Assembly: GCA_025455045.1 (NCBI GenBank)
Contig: JALONJ010000004.1
Location: 1 to 37,025, forward strand
From: Microscillaceae bacterium
Lineage (GTDB): Bacteria; Bacteroidota; Bacteroidia; Cytophagales; Microscillaceae
Length of the DNA: 37,025 bases
Direction: 5' to 3'
Numbering within the stretch: position 1 is the stretch's first letter; each line of letters starts with the position of its first letter. Positions 23,611 to 32,820 of this stretch are shown here, one piece after another. Below the pieces are notes generated by a model. The model saw only the letters and a list, made by a program, of their open reading frames with translations. It did not search any database and was not told the DNA's origin. Made by a program: the position numbers and the translations under genes.

Positions 23611-24516
23611 ATGAAAAAGTTTAGTTTAATCCTTGTATTATCCCTTATTTTTACGGCTTGCGGCGGCGGCAAAAGCAATAGTGGCGAAGAACTTTTGAAA
23701 AAAGACAAAGAAGCCAAAAACAACAAGCCCACTGCGCCGGCAATTTCCAAAGAAGTGTTGAGCGATATTGTAAAGTCAATCCCTTCGCCTTTGGAGATTT
23801 CATTCTTGATTAAAGATTTGGGAATCAAATACGACAAAAACGTATTGAACTCGGCTGATAACACCTCCAAATACAACACCGGCTACAAACAAGCCCTCAA
23901 TTTGGGGATTTATAGTACCGATTTGGGTTATGCCAACATTTATCAGCAAACTCAAGATGCTTTGTACTACCTGACTGCCGTAAACGAAATGGCAAAAGGT
24001 TTGAAGATTGAGCAATTCTTTGATTTCAATACCATCAAAAAATTGGCGACCAGTAGCAACAATCTGGATTCATTGCTCTTGGTAACCAATACCAATTTGG
24101 AAAAAATCAATGAGCGTTTGCAAGAGAAAAATCAAGCCGATATGACCATTTTGATTTTGACCGGTGGCTGGTTGGAGGCTTTGTACCTTACTTGCGAAGT
24201 TGCCAAAAAACAACCCAACGAATTGCTAAATAATCGCATCGGTGAGCAAAAAATCATTTTAGACCAACTGCTACTTTTGCTTTCTTTTTATGAAGAGTCT
24301 AACAATATCAAGAGCTTGATTGAAGATATGAACGAACTGCGTGAAATATACGAAAACGTAAAAATCTCGTATGAATACGAAGAGTCGCAAACCAAAGAAG
24401 AAAACGGGATTTTGGTCGTAGATGATAAGACCACCAGTAAAATTAATTTTACTGGCAAAGACTTAGATAACATTTTGAACGTTACTAAGAAAATAAGACA
24501 AAAAATTATTAGTTAA
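23611..24516 (+). CDS. Lipoprotein of unknown function, paralogue of the next gene
   Basis: The protein has 301 aa. The N-terminus MKKFSLILVLSLIFTAC is a lipoprotein signal with the acylated Cys at residue 17, followed by GGG and a charged linker. The start at 23611 was chosen for this; an in-frame ATG 19 codons upstream would bury the signal. The body is helical with ALNLGIYSTDLGYANIYQQ, LTGGWLEALYLTCEVAKKQPNE and IGEQKIILDQLL, all repeated almost unchanged in the downstream protein. No known domain is recognised. Its stop is two bases before the next start, so the two form an operon. It is likely on the periplasmic face of a membrane. Confidence 0.85.
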   Translation: MKKFSLILVLSLIFTACGGGKSNSGEELLKKDKEAKNNKPTAPAISKEVLSDIVKSIPSPLEISFLIKDLGIKYDKNVLNSADNTSKYNTGYKQALNLGIYSTDLGYANIYQQTQDALYYLTAVNEMAKGLKIEQFFDFNTIKKLATSSNNLDSLLLVTNTNLEKINERLQEKNQADMTILILTGGWLEALYLTCEVAKKQPNELLNNRIGEQKIILDQLLLLLSFYEESNNIKSLIEDMNELREIYENVKISYEYEESQTKEENGILVVDDKTTSKINFTGKDLDNILNVTKKIRQKIIS

Positions 24517-24518
24517 TT

Positions 24519-25376
24519 ATGCGTAAAATACAGCTCTCGATACTAACCCTTATTGCCTTAGTGTGGGCAAACACTGTAGTAACTGCTCAAACTGACGTTT
24601 TAAATTCACTTATCAAAACCGTTTCGCCGGTTGAAGTCTCCGACTTAATCAAAAAACAAGGAATCCGTTACGAAAAAACCATTTTGAGCGACCCAATGAA
24701 AACGGCGGCTTATCAGTCGGATTTTAAAAAAGCCCTCAATTTGGGAGTGTATAGCACCGATTTAGGCTACTCTAGTATCTATGAACAAAATATGGAGGCA
24801 CTCAGCTACCTTAGCTCCGTCAAAAAAATGGCTGATGGGTTGAATGTAGGTAGTTATATTGATTTCAACAAAATTTTGATGTTGGCACAAAATAAAAATG
24901 ACCTCAACAAACTTTTGGACGAAACTTCCACTACTTTCGAGAATATGAGTGAGCATTTGGAAAAACAAAATCAATCCAAACTTGCCGCCCTTATTTTGAC
25001 CGGTGGCTGGCTCGAAACACTTTTTATCACTTGCGAAGTAGCCAAAAGACAGCCTAACCAAGAATTGCACAATCGTATTGTAGAACAAAAACTAATTCTT
25101 GACCAAATTTTGGTGGCTTTGCAACCTTACCAAAATGATAATACTGTAAAGTTGCTCACCAGCGACTTGAGCAATTTGAGCAAATTGTTGGGTAAATACA
25201 CTTTTGAAGTAGTAAAGAAAAACTCGCAAAGCGAAAAAAAATACATCGAGGTCAATGGTGAAAAAATCGCCGTTGATGAAGGCGAAGACCAAACCAACGA
25301 TGTAAAACTTACTCCTGATGATATAAACCGAATCTCGGGAATGGTAACCGAAATTCGCGGACAAATCATTAAATAA
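24519..25376 (+). CDS. Secreted periplasmic paralogue of the upstream lipoprotein
   Basis: The protein has 285 aa. Residues 1-23 are a Sec signal peptide ending VVTA-Q, with no lipobox. The mature protein shares ALNLGVYSTDLGYSSIYEQ, LTGGWLETLFITCEVAKRQPNQ and IVEQKLILDQIL with the upstream protein, so the pair arose by tandem duplication and then diverged in localisation. It is mostly alpha-helical, and the C-terminus is acidic (VDEGEDQTNDVKLTPDD). The function is unknown. Confidence 0.85.
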   Translation: MRKIQLSILTLIALVWANTVVTAQTDVLNSLIKTVSPVEVSDLIKKQGIRYEKTILSDPMKTAAYQSDFKKALNLGVYSTDLGYSSIYEQNMEALSYLSSVKKMADGLNVGSYIDFNKILMLAQNKNDLNKLLDETSTTFENMSEHLEKQNQSKLAALILTGGWLETLFITCEVAKRQPNQELHNRIVEQKLILDQILVALQPYQNDNTVKLLTSDLSNLSKLLGKYTFEVVKKNSQSEKKYIEVNGEKIAVDEGEDQTNDVKLTPDDINRISGMVTEIRGQIIK

Positions 25377-25640
25377 TTTCTCAAGAATATCCGAATAATT
25401 GATAATCTTATAAGGTATGTAGTTTACCTTTTATCAATTTTTCGGATATATTTTTAAAAATACAGTTGTTGCTTGCCTGCCCCAAGCATAAAAAATTAAG
25501 GAGTAAAAAAAACCATACATATTAAATAATTCACTCCTACATATTTTTGAATCTATAAATTGCATAAACCTGCTAAAACTTTAAAAAAATTTTGTAATTT
25601 CAAGAGATTCACGATTAAAAAATTAAGTACACCATTGAAA
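25377..25640. other. 264-bp gap with a palindrome variant
   Basis: It holds TTGATAATCTT at 25399-25409, whose right half is degenerate. CGAATAATTGATAA and TTATCAATTTTTCG flanks (25392-25443) can form a longer imperfect hairpin. A TTG-initiated upstream extension of the next frame (from 25560) is rejected in favour of the ATG at 25641. Confidence 0.45.
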
Positions 25641-26066
25641 ATGAGGAAGTTCGTATTCATCGCAATTTTGAGCTGTTTGTTTTGCTCTTTCAAATCATCT
25701 AATTGCGTGCAATGCAACATCGAACAATACACCGAAAAAGGTATCAAAAAATTGAGCATTGAAGGCGGTTATACCTTTCTGAAGAGTTATCCGGTAAGTG
25801 GACAAGAAGGCAAAAAATACTCTTATATTTTTAGCCTCGGAACCAATTATATGATTACCCTTGCCAATCACGACTCAAATTCCAAAGGAATTTACATTAC
25901 CTTGTTTGACTCAAACAACAAAGAAGTAGCCAGTAGCTATAAAGATGGCAAGTTTTATCCGGCAATTGCTTTTACTTGCAAATCAACGGGAATTTATCAT
26001 CTCAAATTTGGCTTTGAGCATACAAGTGATTATTGTGCGGTTGGAGTTTTGGGTATGAAACGATAA
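25641..26066 (+). CDS. Small secreted protein with a PPC-like beta-sandwich
   Basis: The protein has 141 aa. MRKFVFIAILSCLFCSF is a Sec-type signal, with a Cys at residue 12 that might be a poor lipobox. The mature part has the strand pattern of pre-peptidase C-terminal-like domains: YSYIFSLGTNYMITLANHD, IYITLFDSNNKEVASS and GIYHLKFGFEH. Several Cys residues remain (NCVQCN, FTCKS, DYCAVG) and could form disulfides. The start at 25641 was chosen because the signal peptide begins there. A strong terminator follows. The function is not known; it is probably a surface or periplasmic protein. Confidence 0.75.
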   Translation: MRKFVFIAILSCLFCSFKSSNCVQCNIEQYTEKGIKKLSIEGGYTFLKSYPVSGQEGKKYSYIFSLGTNYMITLANHDSNSKGIYITLFDSNNKEVASSYKDGKFYPAIAFTCKSTGIYHLKFGFEHTSDYCAVGVLGMKR

Positions 26067-26073
26067 GCAGCAA

Positions 26074-26115
26074 AAAACAAAAAGGGAAGTTCAATTGAAC
26101 TTCTCTTTTTGTTTT
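26074..26115. terminator. Strong bidirectional-type terminator hairpin
   Basis: A 21-base inverted repeat with one mismatch pairs 26074-26094 with 26095-26115 (centre TTCAATTGAA). A-rich and T-rich ends serve as the U-tract on either strand. The rest of the gap to 26289 has no gene or palindrome. Confidence 0.85.
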
Positions 26116-26289
26116 GGAGGTATTGTTCAGTACGCCAGCCTCAAAGCTAGGACAAACCCCTCGTTTGGTGGCTCATAGCATAAAATGATAAAAAAATCTA
26201 TGCTTATTTTCCTATACAAGTGTAAAGATTAGGAAGGTTTTTCTCAAAAAAAATCCTCCAAAGCAAACATATTTTCGAAATATTTGTTA

Positions 26290-26297
26290 TACTTTTG
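26290..26297 (+). promoter_or_regulatory. Candidate -7 promoter box for sufB
   Basis: TACTTTTG matches TAnnTTTG exactly and lies 97 bases before the sufB start. No good TTG is found at the usual -33 spacing. It implies a leader of roughly 90 nt. Confidence 0.45.
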
Positions 26298-26393
26298 TAG
26301 CTTAATTAAAATCATTCTAAATAAGCTCAAGAACTCAAAGTTTACCCCACAAAAGCATTAAACTTTTAGTCAAGAAAGAAATAATTAACAATT

Positions 26394-27842
26394 ATGAGCA
26401 AACAATCCACCGACGTTTTAGAAGAACACATCAATTCTGATTATAAATACGGCTTTGAAACCAAAATCGAAACCGAAACCGCCCCCAAAGGCTTGGATGA
26501 AGATACGGTTCGATTCATTTCCGGCAAAAAAAATGAACCCGCTTGGATGCTCGAGTGGCGTTTGGAGGCATTTCGTAAGTGGCTGACAATGAAAGAACCG
26601 CAGTGGCAAAACGTAACTTTTCCGACTATCAATTACCAAGACATTATTTACTATGCCGCTCCCAAACAAAAAATTAGCCCCAAGAGCCTAGATGAAATTG
26701 ACCCTGAACTTTTAGCTACTTTTGAGAAATTAGGTATTTCACTAACCGAACAAAAACGCTTGACCGGCGTAGCCGTTGATGCCGTAATCGACAGTGTATC
26801 AGTAGCTACCACTTTCAAAAGTAAATTGGCAGAGTTGGGCATTATTTTCTGCTCGATGAGCGAAGCCATCAAAGAACATCCCGAATTGATAAAAAAATAC
26901 TTGGGTTCGGTAGTGCCAGTGAGCGACAATTACTTTGCGGCTTTAAACTCGGCGGTATTTTCTGACGGCTCTTTTTGTTACATTCCTAAAGGGGTGCGTT
27001 GCCCAATGGAATTGTCAACTTATTTTCGAATCAATGAAAAAAACACCGGCCAATTTGAGCGAACTTTGATTGTAGCCGAAGAAGGCAGTTATGTGAGTTA
27101 TTTGGAAGGTTGCACTGCGCCAATGCGTGACGAAAACCAACTCCACGCCGCCGTGGTAGAATTGATAGCTCTGGACAATGCCGAAATCAAGTACTCAACC
27201 GTGCAAAACTGGTATCCGGGCGACAAAGAAGGCAAAGGTGGAATTTATAATTTTGTTACCAAACGGGGAATTTGCGCTGGCGTTAATTCCAAAATTTCGT
27301 GGACACAAGTAGAAACCGGCTCGTCTATCACTTGGAAATACCCTAGTTGTATTTTGAAAGGTGACAACTCAATTGGCGAGTTTTATTCGGTAGCCGTTAC
27401 CAACAATTACCAACAAGCCGACACCGGTACCAAAATGGTTCACATTGGCAAAAACACCAAAAGTCGGATTGTTTCCAAAGGTATTTCGGCAGGGCTTAGC
27501 CAAAACTCTTATCGCGGACAAGTCAAAATCTTCAAACGGGCTGAAAATGCTCGCAATTTTTCGCAATGCGATTCTTTGCTAATGGGCGATAAATGCGGGG
27601 CGCATACTTTCCCTTACATTGAGGTAGAAAACAGTACCGGCCGAGTAGAACACGAAGCAACAACTTCTAAAATTGCCGAAGACCAATTGTTTTATTGCAA
27701 TCAACGGGGCATAGATACCGAAACCGCCGTAGCCCTGATTGTAAACGGCTACGCCAAAGAGGTTTTGAATCAATTGCCGATGGAGTTTGCCGTAGAAGCT
27801 CAAAAACTTTTGGCTATTTCTTTGGAAGGTAGTGTGGGTTAA
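26394..27842 (+). CDS. sufB: Fe-S cluster assembly scaffold protein SufB
   Basis: The protein has 482 aa, normal length for SufB, the scaffold subunit that works with SufC and SufD in iron-sulfur cluster assembly in the cytoplasm. Family blocks are [16 protein letters not shown] near residue 45, [74 protein letters not shown] and [23 protein letters not shown] terminator follows directly and no sufC, sufD or sufS is adjacent. This is unusual, since suf genes are usually one operon in Bacteroidota; the partners must lie elsewhere. Confidence 0.97.
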   Translation: MSKQSTDVLEEHINSDYKYGFETKIETETAPKGLDEDTVRFISGKKNEPAWMLEWRLEAFRKWLTMKEPQWQNVTFPTINYQDIIYYAAPKQKISPKSLDEIDPELLATFEKLGISLTEQKRLTGVAVDAVIDSVSVATTFKSKLAELGIIFCSMSEAIKEHPELIKKYLGSVVPVSDNYFAALNSAVFSDGSFCYIPKGVRCPMELSTYFRINEKNTGQFERTLIVAEEGSYVSYLEGCTAPMRDENQLHAAVVELIALDNAEIKYSTVQNWYPGDKEGKGGIYNFVTKRGICAGVNSKISWTQVETGSSITWKYPSCILKGDNSIGEFYSVAVTNNYQQADTGTKMVHIGKNTKSRIVSKGISAGLSQNSYRGQVKIFKRAENARNFSQCDSLLMGDKCGAHTFPYIEVENSTGRVEHEATTSKIAEDQLFYCNQRGIDTETAVALIVNGYAKEVLNQLPMEFAVEAQKLLAISLEGSVG

Positions 27843-27867
27843 ACTACTTAATTTAAAATGTAACTTA

Positions 27868-27878
27868 CTGATAATCAA
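27868..27878. repeat. TTGATWATCAA palindrome after sufB
   Basis: The copy CTGATAATCAA has TAACTTA before and TGAGTTGA after. It lies between the sufB stop and its terminator. Confidence 0.65.
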
Positions 27879-27924
27879 TGAGTTGAAAATTAGTTTTTGT
27901 TTAAAAAATTAAAATATTAATCTA

Positions 27925-27968
27925 TCTCCCCTATTTAAGTCTGATTAAATAGGGGAGACTTTTTATTA
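27925..27968 (+). terminator. Intrinsic terminator of sufB
   Basis: A perfect 14-base inverted repeat (27925-27938 with 27945-27958, TCTCCCCTATTTAA/TTAAATAGGGGAGA) has a six-base loop and is followed by CTTTTTATTA. Downstream, a palindrome variant (TTCATTATCAG) lies at 28014-28024. Confidence 0.9.
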
Positions 27969-28085
27969 GTCAAGGGGATAAAAAATCTATAGGCTCTTGA
28001 TTTGCATAAGTAATTCATTATCAGTATATTAGCATATAGATTCAGGTATAAATAATGCTTTTTTTTGCTCAATTTTTTAAAAACA

Positions 28086-28550
28086 ATGCGCATACTTACG
28101 CCACCTCAGCCCTTTGATATTCAAAACAATGAAAAATCGGTCTTTCTTGCCGGAAGTATTGAACGAGGGAATGTCGAGAATTGGCAAACTTATATCACTG
28201 ACCGCCTCGCCGCCGCCCAGTGGACAGGCGCGATTTTGAACCCACACCGTGAAAGCTGGGACAGCTCTTGGGTACAATCCATTGATAATCAGGTATTTAA
28301 GGAGCAAACCCTATGGGAGCTTCAAGCAATGGAACAAGCCGATTGGATTGTGTATTATTTTCAGCCGCAGAGTCAAGCTCCTATTACTCTGTTGGAACTG
28401 GGTTTGCACGCAACCAAGCAAAAATCCATAGTTTGCTGTCCTGAAGGCTATTGGCGCAAAGGCAATGTGGATATAGTTTGTGAGCATTATAAATTGAATC
28501 AAGTACTTGATTTAGAGGCAGTTGTGCAGGAAATCTTGAGGCTTAACTAA
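28086..28550 (+). CDS. Nucleoside 2-deoxyribosyltransferase-like protein
   Basis: The protein is 154 aa and cytoplasmic. SVFLAGSIERG near the N-terminus and ILNPHRESWDSSW, QTLWELQAMEQADWIVYYF and PITLLELGLHATKQKSIVCCPEGYWRKGNVDIVC fit the Nuc_deoxyrib_tr (PF15891-like) family, which is often phage- or plasmid-associated. The expected Glu in the LELG segment is present. The start is the ATG at 28086; a TTG seven codons upstream is less likely. Whether it is an active transferase or a nucleotide-sensing relative cannot be told. Confidence 0.8.
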   Translation: MRILTPPQPFDIQNNEKSVFLAGSIERGNVENWQTYITDRLAAAQWTGAILNPHRESWDSSWVQSIDNQVFKEQTLWELQAMEQADWIVYYFQPQSQAPITLLELGLHATKQKSIVCCPEGYWRKGNVDIVCEHYKLNQVLDLEAVVQEILRLN

Positions 28551-28902
28551 TTCCAAAATATAGTCAAATCCAAATGTTTATCACAATAAATGAGTGCTGA
28601 TTGCTGATAACCGAGGAAGACGCTACAACGAATTGATTTTCGAATTTAGGCTTAAGATGTATCAAAGAGAAAGACAAATTTGAAATCTGGAAAAATTCAA
28701 AAAACTTTGAACTAATCAGTTTATAAAATTAACTCTTTGATAATCAATCATTTATAAAAAAAATTCAATTTTCTAAGGCTTATTTCTTACTAAACCGAAT
28801 ATTAAATCAAGATTATTGAAAAAAATAAACAAGATTTATGGAACTTTGCAATAATTTCGCAATCGAAAAGGTGAGAATTTTGAACTTCCCAAGCCTTACA
28901 AT
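28551..28902. other. Gap before lpxC-fabZ
   Basis: It holds an exact palindrome at 28737-28747 with symmetric flanks, and TAATTTCG at 28852-28859 as a possible -7 element for the lpx operon about 50 bases before the start. No terminator is seen for the preceding gene. Confidence 0.45.
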
Positions 28903-30300
28903 ATGAATTTAAAACAACATACTATCCAAAAACCCGCCAAAGTTTCGGGAGTTGGCTTGCATACCGGAGCTACGGTTAATATGACTTTTTTGCCCGCTCC
29001 GCCGCATCACGGCTTCAAGTTTCAACGCATTGATGTAGAAGGGCAACCTATAGTCGAGGCTGATGTGGACAATGTAGTAGATACCTCGCGCGGCACTACC
29101 ATTGAAAAAAATGGAGCTAGAGTGCATACCGTTGAGCATACGCTTGCCGCTTTGGTAGGCTTACAAATTGATAATGTGCTGATTCAACTCGATGGTCCCG
29201 AACCGCCTATTATGGATGGTAGTTCTATTGAATTTATCAAAGCCCTCCAAGAAGCCGGTGTAGAAGAACAAAACGCACTGCGCAATTTTTATGAAATCAA
29301 AGAAGGCATCTTTCACCGCGACAAAGCCAAAGAAATAGAATTGGCGGCTTTGCCTCTCAACGATTATCGCATTACGGTAATGGTTGATTATCAATCTAGT
29401 GTATTGGGTAGCCAGTATGCCTTGTTGAATGATATTAGCGAATTTCAATCGGATATTGCCCCTTGCCGAACTTTTTGCTTTTTGCACGAATTGGAAGTGA
29501 TGCACCAAGCCGGTCTGATTCGGGGTGGCAACCTCAACAACGCCATAGTGATGGTGGACAAGGATAAACCCCTGACCGAAGCCGACCTCGAGCGATTGTC
29601 CAAGATATTGAATCACCCGCATATTGAGGTCAAAAAAGAGGGTATTCTCAATAATATTGATTTACACTTTCCTAATGAGCCGGCACGCCACAAACTGCTT
29701 GATGTAGTAGGCGATTTGGCATTGGTAGGTCGCCCACTCAAAGGGCAAATAATGGCGGCTCGCCCCGGACACGCCGCCAATGTAGCCCTTGCCAAAAAAA
29801 TCAAACAGGCAATTCAAGCCTCGGAGGTCAAAAATGTACCCCATTATGACCCCAAAATGCCGCCTTTGATGGATGTAAACCATATTGCCAAAATATTGCC
29901 GCATCGCTACCCGTTTGCTTTGCTCGACAAGATATTTTACTTGGATAGCACCACCGTAGCCGGAGTCAAAAATGTAACCATCAACGAACCGTTTTTTATG
30001 GGGCATTTTCCGGGCAATCCGGTAATGCCCGGCGTACTGCAATTAGAAGCAATGGCACAAACCGGAGGTATTTTGGTATTGAGTACTGTACCCGACCCTG
30101 AGAATTACTGGGCGTATTTGCTCTCAATTGATGAGTGTCGTTTCAAAAAAATGGTTATTCCCGGCGATACCATTGTATTTAGATGCGAATTATTGTACCC
30201 CATTCGGCGCGGAATCGCCAAAATGCGCGGTGAAGCCTTTGTAGGCGATACTTTAGTATGTGAGGCAACTTTATCGGCAAGTATTGTAAGAAAATCATGA
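28903..30300 (+). CDS. lpxC-fabZ: Bifunctional UDP-3-O-acyl-N-acetylglucosamine deacetylase / 3-hydroxyacyl-ACP dehydratase (LpxC-FabZ fusion)
   Basis: The protein has 465 aa. The first half (about 1-310) is LpxC, the zinc deacetylase that commits to lipid A synthesis. It shows GVGLHTGATVNMTFLPAPP, the zinc motif HTVEHTLAAL, LDGPEPPIMDGSS and HKLLDVVGDLALVG. The second half (about 320-465) is FabZ, the hot-dog dehydratase of fatty acid elongation, with LPHRYPFALLDKI (catalytic His) and GHFPGNPVMPGVLQLEAMAQ (catalytic Glu). This fusion is characteristic of Bacteroidota. It overlaps lpxA by four bases (ATGA), so the two are coupled. Confidence 0.97.
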   Translation: MNLKQHTIQKPAKVSGVGLHTGATVNMTFLPAPPHHGFKFQRIDVEGQPIVEADVDNVVDTSRGTTIEKNGARVHTVEHTLAALVGLQIDNVLIQLDGPEPPIMDGSSIEFIKALQEAGVEEQNALRNFYEIKEGIFHRDKAKEIELAALPLNDYRITVMVDYQSSVLGSQYALLNDISEFQSDIAPCRTFCFLHELEVMHQAGLIRGGNLNNAIVMVDKDKPLTEADLERLSKILNHPHIEVKKEGILNNIDLHFPNEPARHKLLDVVGDLALVGRPLKGQIMAARPGHAANVALAKKIKQAIQASEVKNVPHYDPKMPPLMDVNHIAKILPHRYPFALLDKIFYLDSTTVAGVKNVTINEPFFMGHFPGNPVMPGVLQLEAMAQTGGILVLSTVPDPENYWAYLLSIDECRFKKMVIPGDTIVFRCELLYPIRRGIAKMRGEAFVGDTLVCEATLSASIVRKS

Positions 30301-31067
30301 GCATCAGTCCATTAGCATATATTCACCCCGGCGCAAAACTTGCCGAAAATGTTACAGTTGAACCCTTTGCGGTTATCTATGACAATGTAGAAATTGGCGA
30401 AGGTACTTGGATAGGTCCCCAAGCTACGGTTATGTATGGGTCGAGAATTGGCAAAAACTGCAAAATTCACCCCAACGCCGTCATTGGCAATGTACCTCAA
30501 GACCTCAAATTTGCCGGTGAAGAATCGCTGGCAATCATCGGCGATAATACTGTCATTAGAGAATGTGCCACCGTCAATCGAGGCACTGCCGACAAAATGC
30601 AAACCTTGGTGGGCAAAAACTGCCTCATTATGGCATATTGTCACGTAGCCCACGACTGTGTGCTGGAAGATAATTGTATTCTTTCCAATGCCGTGCAACT
30701 TGCCGGACACGTAGAGGTTTGTTTTCACGCTACCATTGGTGGGGGTACGGTTGTGCATCAGTTTGTCCGCATTGGACAACATACGATGATTCAAGGTGGC
30801 TCAAAAGTAACCAAAGATATTCCGCATTTTGTTTTGGCGGGGCGCGAACCCATTTCTTATGAAGGCATCAATATCATAGGCTTGCGCCGGCGAGGTTTTA
30901 GCAATGAATTGATTACCGAAATCCGCGAAATTTATAAAGTATTGTATGATAGTGGCTTAAATATCAGCCAAGCCCTCGAAGAAATTGAAAATAAACAACC
31001 ACAATCTCCCGAAAGGGATTTGATTCTCGAGTTTGTCAAAGGCTCTAGTCGCGGAATTGTAAAATAA
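30297..31067 (+). CDS. lpxA: UDP-N-acetylglucosamine acyltransferase LpxA
   Basis: The protein has 256 aa. It catalyses the first acyl transfer of lipid A synthesis in the cytoplasm. Left-handed beta-helix hexapeptide repeats occupy residues 1-190 (AYIHPGAKLAENVTVEPFAVI, WIGPQATVMYGSRIG). The catalytic His lies in MAYCHVAHDCVLEDN. VHQFVRIGQHTMIQGGS and a helical C-terminus (LRRRGFSNELITEIREIYK) complete the trimeric-acyltransferase plan. It overlaps the LpxC-FabZ gene. Confidence 0.97.
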   Translation: MSISPLAYIHPGAKLAENVTVEPFAVIYDNVEIGEGTWIGPQATVMYGSRIGKNCKIHPNAVIGNVPQDLKFAGEESLAIIGDNTVIRECATVNRGTADKMQTLVGKNCLIMAYCHVAHDCVLEDNCILSNAVQLAGHVEVCFHATIGGGTVVHQFVRIGQHTMIQGGSKVTKDIPHFVLAGREPISYEGINIIGLRRRGFSNELITEIREIYKVLYDSGLNISQALEEIENKQPQSPERDLILEFVKGSSRGIVK

Positions 31068-31383
31068 TTGGAGGACTGAGGGACTGAAGGTAGTGTTTAA
31101 GGAATTAGGAATTAATAATTGTTTGCCTTATTTTGTAATCATTCCTTAATTGCGTATTTCACCTTTATTTTTACAATAGTTCGGACAGTTTCTAAGCCCC
31201 CTGCCCCGCCAGAGGTGGGGATGCAGCTTCGAGTTATTTACTAAATGTTTGATAATCAGTTAGTTACATAAATATTTAAAATACCGTAATCTACTGATTA
31301 TCAATTACTTATGAAAAATATCCGAAGTATTGATTCGAGAAAAACATTTTTAAACCCCACAAACTGCCCCAAATATTGACTTT
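31068..31383. other. Gap between lpxA and the ABC ATPase
   Basis: It holds a 35-bp repeat (31173-31207) also found at 32019-32053, a G+C-rich CCCCGCCAGAGGTGGGG hairpin (31204-31220), and exact palindromes at 31249-31259 and 31294-31304. Confidence 0.6.
31173..31207. repeat. 35-bp repeat, copy 1 of 2 flanking the ABC ATPase
   Basis: ACAATAG, then TTCGGACAGTTTCTAAGCC and a run to CCCC. Copy 2 (32019-32053) differs at only a few positions. Both lead into short G+C-rich hairpins. Confidence 0.65.
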
Positions 31384-32004
31384 ATGATGCAATTAAAAAT
31401 CGAGAATTTAGGCAAAAAATTTCAATATGAATGGATTTTTCGAGATTTGACTTATCAGTTTGAACAAGGGCAGGCTTATGCCATTTTGGGGACAAACGGT
31501 AGCGGCAAATCTACCTTATTGCAAGTGATAGCCGGTATTTTGTCGCCCTCGCAAGGAAGTATTAGCTATCAAGCTGATAATCAACGTATTAGCTCCGAAA
31601 GTTGGTTTCGCTATATGGTTTTTGCTTCACCATACTTGGAATTGATTGAAGAATTTACCTTGTTGGAATCCATCAACTTTCATCAGCAATTCAAAAAATT
31701 AAAAAACGGACTCAAGGTTAAAGATTTTATTCAAATACTAGGCTTAGAAAAATCTAAAAACAAACCAATCAAATATTTTTCTTCAGGAATGAAACAACGC
31801 CTAAAACTAGGATTGGCTTTTTATTCACAAACTCCTATTTTAATGTTAGACGAGCCAACCTCGAACTTAGATGCCCAAGGAATTGAATGGTACAAACACG
31901 AAGTATTACAAAACCTGAATAACCGCCTAACAATTATCTGTTCCAATCAGCCTTATGAATATAATTTTTGTACTAACTTGTTGAATATCAATGAGTTTAA
32001 ATAA
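31384..32004 (+). CDS. Orphan ABC transporter ATP-binding protein
   Basis: The protein has 206 aa, a single ATPase domain. It shows Walker A LGTNGSGKSTLL (about residues 36-46), signature YFSSGMKQRLKLGLAF, Walker B ILMLDEPTSNLD and a switch-like IICSNQ that lacks the usual His (Asn-Gln instead). No membrane partner is adjacent. Such small lone ATPases (CcmA-like) are common in Bacteroidota; the permease may be elsewhere. The gene is bracketed by two copies of a 35-bp repeat. Two adjacent ATGs begin the frame, and either could be used. Confidence 0.85.
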   Translation: MMQLKIENLGKKFQYEWIFRDLTYQFEQGQAYAILGTNGSGKSTLLQVIAGILSPSQGSISYQADNQRISSESWFRYMVFASPYLELIEEFTLLESINFHQQFKKLKNGLKVKDFIQILGLEKSKNKPIKYFSSGMKQRLKLGLAFYSQTPILMLDEPTSNLDAQGIEWYKHEVLQNLNNRLTIICSNQPYEYNFCTNLLNINEFK

Positions 32005-32018
32005 TTTATTTACCATAA

Positions 32019-32053
32019 ACAATAGCTTGGACAGTTTCTAAGCCCTCTACCCC
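32019..32053. repeat. 35-bp repeat, copy 2 of 2
   Basis: It begins 15 bases after the ABC ATPase stop and matches 31173-31207 at about 31 of 35 positions. Confidence 0.65.
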
Positions 32054-32111
32054 ACAGGGGCTTTAAATTAGGAATACAACCCCACCCCAAGCCCCTCCCC
32101 TTTCAGAGAGT

Positions 32112-32264
32112 AGGGCTGTTAAGTCCTAAATACAACCCCACCCCAAACCCCTCCCTTTTCAGAGAGGGGCTTCCTGAATCTACAACCTCTTAAGGGAAGA
32201 GGAAGTAGGGGGTGAGGTCTAACGGCGAATAAAATTTGGCTCAAAAATAGAACTTAACAGCCCT
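32112..32264. mobile_element. MITE-like element with about 20-bp inverted ends
   Basis: AGGGCTGTTAAGTCCTAAAT (32112-32131) is matched by the reverse complement of 32245-32264 with a few mismatches; the central GGGCTGTTAAGT is perfect. The interior has G+C-rich CCCCACCCC and CCCTCCC segments plus an AGAGAGGGG hairpin. It is flanked on both sides by similar CCCTTTCAG/CTTTCAGGG segments, as if it had landed in another G+C-rich repeat. It encodes no protein. Confidence 0.5.
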
Positions 32265-32783
32265 GACTTTCAGGGAGGGGCTTGATTATCAGTAGTTTAT
32301 CTCCTTCACCTCAAAGGGGGATGAGCTGAGACTGAGGGTTTTTCAGGTGTTTTATTTCTTAACCTGACGGCTATGATCTCAACACCAACCTATGGTATCA
32401 ATCGTTGTTAGTGTCAAAAGACACAGAATCCTCGGGTTTAGTAAGCTCCTTGAATTAATGTGAATATTCTTATAACTAATTGGTTATCAATTGTTTACAG
32501 TGATTAAAAATATTTTTTCAAAAAAATATTAAATGTATGTAAAAATAAATTGTATAATTCGTATATTCTTAGAAATTAAAATATCTCAGACCTTCGGTGC
32601 AGACACAATCTAATTTCTAAAAATTATTTTAAATACTTGATAATCAATACCTTAAAAAACGTATTTAATTTTTATTGCTAAAGATAAGTTTTTCATATTT
32701 ATAAAAATTTGTATTTTTTTAATAATATTTCAAAATATTCACGTCAAATTATGCCAGCGTTTTTCTCAATACGAACAACCACG

Positions 32784-32820
32784 AAAAACCTCCTACCTCG
32801 CCAAGGGCGAAGCAGGAGGC
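32784..32820 (-). terminator. Intrinsic terminator for the LVIVD genes
   Basis: On the minus strand GCCTCCTGCTTCGCC pairs with GGCGAGGTAGGAGG (about 32789-32820) with one internal mismatch, then five T residues (32784-32788). It lies about 60 bases beyond the stop of the 244-aa LVIVD gene. Confidence 0.85.
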
